Source: Gimesia sp.
GTDB lineage: Bacteria; Planctomycetota; Planctomycetia; Planctomycetales; Planctomycetaceae
Length of the DNA stretch: 64,000 bases
Assembly: GCF_040219335.1 (NCBI RefSeq)
Contig: NZ_JAVJSQ010000040.1
Coordinates: 124,001 to 188,000 of the forward strand
Reading direction: 5' to 3'
Numbering within the stretch: position 1 is the first letter of the stretch; every line of letters starts with the position of its first letter. A model generated the notes under the pieces. It did no database searches and was not told the origin of the DNA. It was given only the letters and a program-made list of their open reading frames with translations. The position numbers and the translations under genes are program-made. This document shows positions 57,505-64,000 of this stretch, one piece after another.

Positions 57505-58371
57505 ATGTATCAGGAACCCGAACTCAGACAGTCCCGCGCACTCCGCGACCTGCAATGGGCCATCGAAAGTCCCTCGCTCATTACGCAGCTCGATCAGAGG
57601 ATCCAGCCTCCTGATCTGCCCCCACTCAGCCAGATCGACCCGCGGGAACTGGAAGCGTTTCTGGTACCGTATGCCCGCTTTCGCATTGGCGAATATTTCG
57701 AGGGACTGGTTCTCTACTGGCTGGAGCAGATCCGGGGCGTCAATATCATAGCCCAGCATCAGCAGGTCTTTGAAAATCAACAGACCATCGGCGAAATTGA
57801 TTTTCTGTTCCAGGATGAAGCAGGCGAACTGACACACTGGGAAACCGCTGTCAAATTCTATCTGTATTGCCCCGAGGTCAATGCGACGGGCAGCCACTTT
57901 GTCGGTCCGAATGTCAAAGATACTTTCGAAAGGAAAATGCAACGACTCTTCGCGCATCAGCTCCCGTTGAGCAAGCAGCATTTCCCGGATGTCACCCGGA
58001 GAGAGGCCTTCGTCAAAGGCTGGCTGTTCTATCATCCCGATCACGAACCTCCCACGCAGTTACCGGACCATCTCTCCCCGCAGCATGCCCAGGGCGTCTG
58101 GCTCCACTTGAAAGAGCTGGACCGACTCTTAAATCAGGATTCGAATCCTCGTTTCCTTATTCGGGAAAAACCGGACTGGCTCTCCCCCGCATTCTGTAAC
58201 AGCACAGACCCGGCTCTGATCGACTTTGACCAACTGCACCGTCACCTCGCAGCGCACTTCCAAAAGTCAACACGCCCGATTCTGATCAGCGTCTTAACCG
58301 CACACGACGCATACTATCGCGAAAGCGAACGGGTTTTCATCGTCCCCGACCACTGGCCGCAGATTCATTAA
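57505..58371 (+). CDS. DUF1853 family protein
   Basis: A 288-aa cytoplasmic protein. Recognised by PELRQSRALRDLQWAIESPSLI at the start, GEYFEGLVLYWLEQIRGV, NQQTIGEIDFLF and HWETAVKFYLY, which look like the core of a restriction-endonuclease-type (PD-D/ExK) fold: E-x8-EIDFLF and E-x-AVKF. The biological role of DUF1853 is unknown. The ATG at 57505 matches the family start; the longer frame from 57424 adds a hydrophobic stretch unlikely to be translated. Next on the strand is the dGTPase-like gene. Confidence 0.87.
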   Translation: MYQEPELRQSRALRDLQWAIESPSLITQLDQRIQPPDLPPLSQIDPRELEAFLVPYARFRIGEYFEGLVLYWLEQIRGVNIIAQHQQVFENQQTIGEIDFLFQDEAGELTHWETAVKFYLYCPEVNATGSHFVGPNVKDTFERKMQRLFAHQLPLSKQHFPDVTRREAFVKGWLFYHPDHEPPTQLPDHLSPQHAQGVWLHLKELDRLLNQDSNPRFLIREKPDWLSPAFCNSTDPALIDFDQLHRHLAAHFQKSTRPILISVLTAHDAYYRESERVFIVPDHWPQIH

Positions 58372-58448
58372 CCGAGGCGCTGTGTGAAAAGTAAATAACA
58401 TCTCCGTTCCAGCGGACTCACTTCCTTCTGATTTGCACCGGATCTGTG

Positions 58449-58454
58449 TATAAT
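58449..58454 (+). promoter_or_regulatory. -10 box of the dGTPase gene (candidate)
   Basis: TATAAT at 58449-58454, about 60 bases upstream of the start. TTCTGA at 58426-58431 gives a 17-base spacer but is a weak -35 match. Confidence 0.4.
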
Positions 58455-58515
58455 CCCGCACCGTGTATGATAACGAAACTGCTGCAGCTGAATCAGAAGA
58501 GACCTTGAGACCATA

Positions 58516-59853
58516 ATGGAAGATCACTGGATATTACGCCGACGGGAGGATGAAGAAGGTTACCCCCGTAAGACGTTTAACGACCCCGACTCGGAGAATT
58601 ACGAATCGCAGTTCCTGCGCGATAAAGCCCGGATTATTCACTCGTCCGCCTTCCGCCGTCTGCAGTCGAAAACCCAGGTCTTCTCACTGGGAGACAGCGA
58701 CTTCTACCGTACCCGCCTGACCCACACCCTCGAAGTGGCACAGATTGGGGCCAGCATCGCTTCGCAATTGCGGTTTTCCGGTCATCGGGATCAGATCTCC
58801 ACTCTGATTCCCTCCAACAGTTTGATCGAGGCCATCTGCCTGGCTCACGATCTGGGGCATCCTCCCTACGGGCATGGCGGCGAATACTCACTCAATAAAT
58901 TCATGTATCAGGACGGCGGCTTTGAAGGCAACGGACAGACCCTGCGTATCGTCTGTCGCCTGGGCGAATTTTCGGAACAGCATGGTCTCGATCTCACCCG
59001 CCGTACCCTGCTGGGATTATTAAAGTATCCCGCCATCCATTCCCAGGTCGCCAACTACGACCAGGTCCAGGCGAATCACAGCGACACCAGTTCAAAACTC
59101 GCCCTTTACAAACCGCCTAAATGTATTCACGACGATGACGCCGACCTCCTGGAGTGGATCATTAAACCTTTTTCGGAATCCGACCGCGCAATCCTCACCG
59201 AACTCAAGTCAAATCCGACCGGGCACGCCAAAACGATCCGCAAATCCTTCGATACGTCGATCATGGAACTGGCCGACGACATCGCTTATGGCGTGCATGA
59301 CCTGGAAGATGCCATCGCCATGGGACTGGTCTCTCACCGGATCTGGGAAGCCGAAGTCATGGAGCAGCTTCCGAATCATTCCGGGACGGAACTGGCCGAT
59401 ATCATCACCCGTTATACCGAGAAATTGTTTTCCGGTTCGCATAAACAACTCAAGCACGGCATCAGCAATATCGTAGGCGGGCTGATCCGCGATATCGAAA
59501 TCCGCGACCTGGAATCAGGTGAGCATGAACTGATCCGCTTTAATGCCTGCCTCACAACCGACTCGGCAGCGATTCTGAATATTCTCAAGAACTTCGTTTT
59601 CAAGCACGTCATCAAACAGCGTCAGAATCAGATCCTGGAACTCAAAGGGCAGATGATCGTGGAGAAACTGTTCGAAGCAATTCTCGAGAATCCGGAACGA
59701 CTGCTCAAGCCGGACGAATTCGAAAGCTTCAAAGTCACCGGCTCCAAACGCATCCTCTCAGACTACGTCTCAGGCATGACCGACGTGTACGCCAGCCGGC
59801 TCTACAGTAACCTGTTTCTACCTCAGTCGGGTTCGCTGTTTGACCAGCTCTGA
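58516..59853 (+). CDS. dgt: dGTPase-like HD-domain triphosphohydrolase
   Basis: A 445-aa HD-domain protein of the deoxyguanosinetriphosphate triphosphohydrolase-like family, which cleaves dNTPs to nucleoside and triphosphate. Metal ligands are visible: H70 in RTRLTHTLEVAQ, H111-D112 in CLAHDLGHPPYGHGGE, and D in MELADDIAYGVHDLEDA. The start ATG at 58516 and the N-terminus RKTFNDPDSENYESQFLRDKARIIHSSAFRRLQSKTQVF are typical of the family. It may limit dNTP pools or act against phage, as some relatives do, but nothing nearby supports a defence role. Confidence 0.93.
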   Translation: MEDHWILRRREDEEGYPRKTFNDPDSENYESQFLRDKARIIHSSAFRRLQSKTQVFSLGDSDFYRTRLTHTLEVAQIGASIASQLRFSGHRDQISTLIPSNSLIEAICLAHDLGHPPYGHGGEYSLNKFMYQDGGFEGNGQTLRIVCRLGEFSEQHGLDLTRRTLLGLLKYPAIHSQVANYDQVQANHSDTSSKLALYKPPKCIHDDDADLLEWIIKPFSESDRAILTELKSNPTGHAKTIRKSFDTSIMELADDIAYGVHDLEDAIAMGLVSHRIWEAEVMEQLPNHSGTELADIITRYTEKLFSGSHKQLKHGISNIVGGLIRDIEIRDLESGEHELIRFNACLTTDSAAILNILKNFVFKHVIKQRQNQILELKGQMIVEKLFEAILENPERLLKPDEFESFKVTGSKRILSDYVSGMTDVYASRLYSNLFLPQSGSLFDQL

Positions 59854-59865
59854 TGCAATCGCACC

Positions 59866-62820
59866 TCAGTCGGCCGGTTGAGGCAAAAATTCCAGGCGGA
59901 CCGAATCCAGTAGTTCCACCGGGACCTTTCGTCTCGCGTAACCGGCGGCGCCCCAGATACTGGTGCAGGAAGAGCTTAATAAGCCAGACTTACCGGCATC
60001 GTTTATAGTGAAAACTTCCACACGCTGTTTCAGGCTGGTCGTGGCATAATAGTACCAGCTGACGGTTGACTGAGACTTGGGATCCTGATTTGCTGGTGCA
60101 CGCTCCTGAAATTCGAACGTCGACATCGTCGAACCCATACCCGAATAGAGATTCCCCCGCTGGCTTTCAAAATGGATGAGCAGAGGACTCAGGACGTGGG
60201 AAGTAAACTTCCGGGCCTGCCCCTTGACCGGAAAGACAATCTCCGGCACTTGTTGATCCAGTGGCGTCTCACGCGTCGGTAATTGAAGTTGCTCAAAGTA
60301 GATTGTCTGGGCAGCAACATTGGGCAACAGTTCGAAATGATCGATCTCGCTGAGAGGCAGCAGGATTCGGATGGGGGGAGTTCCGATGTTACCGGAAGAC
60401 CAGCCACCTCGATCCAGCTTGATTCGCCTTCCCGACTTGGAAACAACCCATAACGTCGCTTTCAAATTCTCTCCCTGAATCAGATCGATGATCGTTTCGG
60501 AAGTATTCCGCTTGTTTTGGGCCTCACCATAAAAGCCTTTATTCGAACTCCAGCCTATATGATTGCCGGACTCCAGGTATTTAATTTCCAGCGTCGCTCC
60601 GGCATGTTGTATGGTCACTCCCACCTGGGCCGGAATCTTGTACCGAAAATGGTCCGACTCGTAGTTATAGACCTTTAGCACCAGATCGATCGTCCTTGGC
60701 AACCGCTCCCACAGTGAGAACAGATGAAATCGGCGGGAATCATCCCAGATAAAGCCGGCACCATATTGAAAAGTCGTTAAAGGAACCTTCGTCTGTGAGT
60801 CCAGCACGTTGACCTGTTCCAGATCAAACTGTGACTCGGCCGGAGACACCAGTTCAATCAGTGCGTGATCCATGTAAGAGGCATTGGAAAGTTCAGGCAA
60901 GGGGCCGCTGGTCGATTTGACGGAATGACCTTTGCCATCTTCGCTGAGGAATGTGCCGTCCGCCTGTCCGCGAGAGACACTCCCGATCGCATAGCGGTTC
61001 TCATCCAGGTCCAGTTCCAGGCTGCGGGTTCCTTCTGCTTTCCTGAGCAGATTCGATTCCGCAGCCGTGCGGGTGAAGTCCCGTGGACGCGACCAGGTTT
61101 TCCAGACCAACACATCGGGTAAGGTCCCCTGATGGGACTTGGATTCAAACCAGCCCAGGTTCTGAAACTCGGCCTGATATCCTTCAGGATAAGACTGGCT
61201 GCTCGTACGAAAAACGGTGTCAAATACGGGCAGTTTCACGGTCCCCTGGGCATCGGTGATCAGGCCGACATACTGTAGATTCAGGCTCGGATCCAGATAG
61301 TGGTCCTTTACGCGGTTGCATTCGATTGTGATGGCGGAGACTTCGATACCCGCGGCCGGTTGTCCTGTCCCCAGTTTGTAGGTCTGTGTCAGCATGACCG
61401 GTGCATTCTCCAGAGACTGTTGAATCAGTCGCTGTGCTTCTTCCCGATTACCCTGGAGGCGATACCACGTCCCCAGCAGATACTGGGCATAGAAACATTG
61501 AGGGTTCTGTTTCAGAATCGCGGTCAGCTTGTCACGCGTTTCTGTATCGTTGAATACTCGTTTATCGCTTCGCATATGGAAATAGGTCTGTGACAGTTGC
61601 TTGCACTCTTCAATGACCGCTTCTTCTTTTTTATCAAGTTGAAAAGCCAGATTCCTCCAGCCGCCGATCCCCTCCAGCGTAGTAGAAGTAACCGGCTGTG
61701 TTTCCGGTTGAATCCCCGGCAACATGATCAAAGCAATCAGCAGCACCAGGAACAGGGCAGGGTACCGCAGGCGATCTGACCGAAAGAGCGACGCATCCAT
61801 CAATCGCCTGATTCGCCGCGCGGTAGGATGTTCGCGATGCACAAACCCGAGGACCAGCGGCTCCGCCAGTCGGCTGTGTTGACGAGCCGCAGCCTCAATC
61901 AGCGTTTCACAATACCGTTCCGGCAGAGCCAGCTCTCTGGCCAGCAGCAGGTCATCGCAACAGTCCTCGCGGGTCTGTCTGAGCGAACGGCGTAACCACC
62001 ACAGTGCCGGATGAAACCACCAGACGATACTCACCAGCGTTTCAAACCAGCCAACCAGCAGGTCCCGGCGACGGACATGTGCCAGCTCGTGTGCGAGCAC
62101 AATCGTCAGTTGATCCGCCTGCAATTCCTCTGCCAGCCCGCGGGGTAGTACAATCGTCGGACGCCAGGTGCCGATGGCAAAGGGGCCGTCTGTTTCGTCG
62201 GAGATCCGTAACCTCGGGACCCTGCGCAGTCCGATCTGTTCCGCAACCTGACTCAACTCAGTCCACAAGGCGCCTTCTGTTTCAATCGTACTGTCGCGAA
62301 CAAGGCGTCTGATACGTCGGTATTGCAGCAGCAATCGCCCCACAACGAACAATGTGCCCGTCAGATAGAACAACATCAGCAGCGGCGCCCAGCGAAAGTC
62401 CTTGTCTGGCTCAGGAGCAGTTGGCACGTTTCGCTTGAGAGGAGCGGGTTCTGCTTTCGCTGTTTCCGCAACTGCCGGAACAGAGGACTGTGCTGCTGTA
62501 GCAGCAGTTTTCTGAGGAGAGATCACAATCGGGGGAACGTAATCTTCATAAACTACAATCGGCGGTCCCGGGGCAATGGTCGGGTGGTTGCGAATTTCGG
62601 AGTACTGCGTAAAGACCCCAGTTGCAAATCCATAAAACGGAGGAGTGGCGAATTTGACGAGCACAATCAGCAACAGTGCATACCGCAGGGGAGAACTGGT
62701 GAAACGCCGGGTCAGCAGCAGTAACACAAACACGAACAGAGCTACAAACGCAGCCTGCACTCCCGCCACCAGCAGGAACGTGCTCCCGGTATTTACGGTT
62801 TGCTGGAAGAACTCACTCAT
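59866..62820 (-). CDS. BlaR1/MecR1-type M56 membrane metalloprotease with large extra domain
   Basis: A 984-aa protein. The N-terminal about 380 aa form the M56 domain: several membrane helices and the zinc motif H244-E-L-A-H248 in VLAHELAHVRRRDLL, then CCDDLLLARE as the third ligand region. A last helix near 350-368 (ALFLVLLIALIMLPG) is followed by about 600 aa outside the membrane. That part has a TPR-like pair (YAQYLLGTWYRLQGNREEAQRLIQQ) and long beta-rich stretches. It does not resemble the penicillin-binding sensor of BlaR1, so the signal is probably not a beta-lactam. The start codon overlaps the BlaI stop (ATGA), so the two are coupled. Confidence 0.88.
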   Translation of the reverse strand: MSEFFQQTVNTGSTFLLVAGVQAAFVALFVFVLLLLTRRFTSSPLRYALLLIVLVKFATPPFYGFATGVFTQYSEIRNHPTIAPGPPIVVYEDYVPPIVISPQKTAATAAQSSVPAVAETAKAEPAPLKRNVPTAPEPDKDFRWAPLLMLFYLTGTLFVVGRLLLQYRRIRRLVRDSTIETEGALWTELSQVAEQIGLRRVPRLRISDETDGPFAIGTWRPTIVLPRGLAEELQADQLTIVLAHELAHVRRRDLLVGWFETLVSIVWWFHPALWWLRRSLRQTREDCCDDLLLARELALPERYCETLIEAAARQHSRLAEPLVLGFVHREHPTARRIRRLMDASLFRSDRLRYPALFLVLLIALIMLPGIQPETQPVTSTTLEGIGGWRNLAFQLDKKEEAVIEECKQLSQTYFHMRSDKRVFNDTETRDKLTAILKQNPQCFYAQYLLGTWYRLQGNREEAQRLIQQSLENAPVMLTQTYKLGTGQPAAGIEVSAITIECNRVKDHYLDPSLNLQYVGLITDAQGTVKLPVFDTVFRTSSQSYPEGYQAEFQNLGWFESKSHQGTLPDVLVWKTWSRPRDFTRTAAESNLLRKAEGTRSLELDLDENRYAIGSVSRGQADGTFLSEDGKGHSVKSTSGPLPELSNASYMDHALIELVSPAESQFDLEQVNVLDSQTKVPLTTFQYGAGFIWDDSRRFHLFSLWERLPRTIDLVLKVYNYESDHFRYKIPAQVGVTIQHAGATLEIKYLESGNHIGWSSNKGFYGEAQNKRNTSETIIDLIQGENLKATLWVVSKSGRRIKLDRGGWSSGNIGTPPIRILLPLSEIDHFELLPNVAAQTIYFEQLQLPTRETPLDQQVPEIVFPVKGQARKFTSHVLSPLLIHFESQRGNLYSGMGSTMSTFEFQERAPANQDPKSQSTVSWYYYATTSLKQRVEVFTINDAGKSGLLSSSCTSIWGAAGYARRKVPVELLDSVRLEFLPQPAD

Positions 62821-63224
62821 GACCGATCTCCCTTTTTCTTCTGTTCGCGCAGATCATCCAGCAATTCCTGTAACTGGGTGATTTCCTCTTCGCTTGGCTT
62901 CCGCGTTTCAAAGAACGACGACATGAAAGCCAGCGTGTCACCACCGAACACCCCCTGAAACAGGTCGTTTAACAGATGCCGATACGCCCGCACCGACTCC
63001 CGGGTAGCCCGAAACAGAAAGGCTTTCCCTTTGTCCCCCTTGCGCTTCGTCACCAGCTTGCGGGCCTCCAGCCGCTTGAGCAGCGTCATCACAGACGAAG
63101 GCTCCATCTTCCGCACCGGCTCCAGCGCCTGGCTGATCTCTTTCACCGTGGCCTCCCCCAGCTGATTCAGGCAGACCAGGACATCACGTTCCGCATCCGG
63201 GATTTTTTGTTTGGACTGATTCAT
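62817..63224 (-). CDS. BlaI/MecI-family transcription repressor
   Basis: A 135-aa winged-helix repressor: IPDAERDVLVCLNQLGEATVKEISQALEP, PSSVMTLLKRLEARKLVTKRKGDKGKAFLFRA, then a helical dimerisation end. In BlaI the partner BlaR1 cleaves it. The ATG at 63224 matches the family; the longer frame to 63434 includes the promoter and operator region. Two GACA-NN-TGTC palindromes lie just upstream, which suggests autoregulation. Next gene on the strand is the BlaR1-like protease. Confidence 0.92.
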   Translation of the reverse strand: MNQSKQKIPDAERDVLVCLNQLGEATVKEISQALEPVRKMEPSSVMTLLKRLEARKLVTKRKGDKGKAFLFRATRESVRAYRHLLNDLFQGVFGGDTLAFMSSFFETRKPSEEEITQLQELLDDLREQKKKGDRS

Positions 63225-63231
63225 GCCTTCA

Positions 63232-63259
63232 TTAATAACGACAAATGTCTTTTTGTCAA
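63232..63259 (-). promoter_or_regulatory. promoter of the blaI-blaR1 unit
   Basis: On the minus strand TTGACA (63254-63259) and TATTAA (63232-63237) are 16 bases apart. The transcript would begin about 7 bases further, at or next to the blaI ATG, so the message may be leaderless or nearly so. Confidence 0.55.
63240..63249. promoter_or_regulatory. BlaI-type operator 1
   Basis: GACAAATGTC: GACA and TGTC arms around two bases, between the -35 and -10 boxes of the blaI promoter. It resembles the TACA-NN-TGTA operators of BlaI/MecI. Confidence 0.65.
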
Positions 63260-63269
63260 TAAGGAAAAC

Positions 63270-63279
63270 GACAATTGTC
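63270..63279. promoter_or_regulatory. BlaI-type operator 2
   Basis: GACAATTGTC, a perfect palindrome centred exactly 30 bp from operator 1, so dimers would sit on the same helix face. Confidence 0.65.
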
Positions 63280-63310
63280 AAAATGAAGATTGCTTTGAGC
63301 AATGCAGCAT

Positions 63311-63904
63311 TTACCGGCCCAGTTTCAAGGGATCTCCACTGGCAGGGATCTGGCTCAGATAGGGATTTCCGTTTCGCATGAACAGCCCCTCTCGATTCAG
63401 TTTTTCTTCTCCCTTCACATAGGTCGCGACCCACTCCTCTTCGCTGATATGTGCCTTGCGGTGCTCAATCAACAGACTGTCTTCGGAGAGAAATTCTGCG
63501 ATCAGTGGGAAAAAATTGTTATAGCGACGATGACTGTATTCGCCATGCTCCAGATCGGGCACAACATTCGATCCCCGGTAATACGTGTTTACCGTCAGTA
63601 AGCGGTCGCCGGGGTTAAGTTTATATTGGTGTGCAACGCGGTCGGGAAAGGCCAGCAGAGCCACGCAATCCAGTTCGTCTGTGTAGGCGGCAATCACCAG
63701 CTTGCCCGAAGTCGGCATGACCATCGCAGCCCGGCTGTCTCCCAGACGCAGATGCTCTGCCAGCAATCCCTCTGGATGTCGGATGCGGGAAAAGAGCCTC
63801 ATGAAAAAAGGGAGTTCTTTTTTGAACGCCATTAATTTGCTGCGACTCAGTGAGATGCCCCCCGGATCGCTGGCATAAGAGTTATCATCGTGATATTTCG
63901 ACAT
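63311..63904 (-). CDS. conserved unknown cytoplasmic protein
   Basis: A 197-aa protein, basic near the start (LSRSKLMAFKKELPFFMRLFSRIRHPEG), then a mixed alpha/beta region (DSRAAMVMPTSGKLVIAAYTDELDCVALLAFPD, GDRLLTVNTYYRG). No signal peptide, membrane segment or known catalytic motif. It lies 86 bases upstream of blaI on the same strand, with the blaI promoter and both operators in between. The start ATG at 63904 is chosen by frame length only. I do not recognise the family. Confidence 0.7.
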   Translation of the reverse strand: MSKYHDDNSYASDPGGISLSRSKLMAFKKELPFFMRLFSRIRHPEGLLAEHLRLGDSRAAMVMPTSGKLVIAAYTDELDCVALLAFPDRVAHQYKLNPGDRLLTVNTYYRGSNVVPDLEHGEYSHRRYNNFFPLIAEFLSEDSLLIEHRKAHISEEEWVATYVKGEEKLNREGLFMRNGNPYLSQIPASGDPLKLGR

Positions 63905-64000
63905 GAGATCAGATGCATGATTTCCATTTTACAAAGGATATGAGTAAGCCTGTCTGAATAGTGACAGATTCCCTGACTTACTGCAAAGAGAAAGTAGTGG

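Noticed and set aside
58136-58155. tRNA T-loop-like GGATTCGAATCC
   Set aside because: Lies within the DUF1853 coding frame and no cloverleaf can be built around it.
57505-59853. DUF1853 plus dGTPase as an anti-phage defence pair
   Set aside because: A 144-base spacer with its own promoter candidate separates them, and no other defence gene is nearby.

Overview
This window looks like a chromosomal segment of a mesophilic planctomycete, probably of the Gimesia/Planctomyces type (inference). The evidence is family content: several multi-domain cytochrome c proteins (PSCyt1, PSCyt2, PSD1), DUF1501 Tat-exported proteins, DUF1559 pseudopilins, an ECF sigma/FecR-LamG pair, a PVC-type haem-binding dehydrogenase and a formylmethanofuran dehydrogenase A-like protein. 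I see no tRNA, rRNA, CRISPR array, insertion sequence or phage gene.

Layout. 1-4.4 kb: an edge-truncated DabA-type inorganic carbon transport subunit (minus) and a beta-carbonic anhydrase (plus). 4.5-10.2 kb: a minus-strand run with a ribose-type ABC transporter (binding protein, ATPase, permease), a degenerate FmdB-like small protein and an FhcA-like protein. 10.5-14.9 kb: a sorbosone-dehydrogenase/haem protein and a Tat-exported protein. 15-22 kb: a three-gene minus run (DUF1501, PSCyt2/PSD1, cytochrome-WD40-PPC), divergent from a PAS-AraC regulator. 23-30 kb: a second minus run headed by an ECF sigma factor and a membrane FecR-LamG protein, followed by a PSCyt1/PSCyt2/PSD1 protein and another DUF1501 protein.

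30.4-35.8 kb: the most interesting locus, a plus-strand cluster of ketosynthase, acyl carrier protein, two different CrtI/phytoene-desaturase-like flavoproteins and a FabZ-like dehydratase. It would build an ACP-bound acyl chain and desaturate, isomerise or saturate it. The gene mix recalls the clusters proposed for ladderane lipids in anammox planctomycetes.

35.8-48 kb: PQQ-propeller protein, FxsA, a 1.1 kb repeat- and hairpin-rich gap, a DUF1559 pseudopilin with a lipoprotein, a sialate O-acetylesterase, a HEAT-like protein, two tandem proteins with a DUF1559-like C-terminus but no pilin helix, and a SUKH-like protein. 48-55 kb: a leucine-rich-repeat protein, three paralogous secreted LolA-like proteins and two unknowns. 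55-60 kb: TadE, TadE, TadG, DUF1853 and a dGTPase-like HD hydrolase. 60-64 kb: a BlaI/BlaR1-type pair with two operator-like palindromes, and a conserved unknown gene. Where an upstream TTG or GTG would extend a reading frame without support, I moved the start to the internal ATG that fits the signal peptide or domain.
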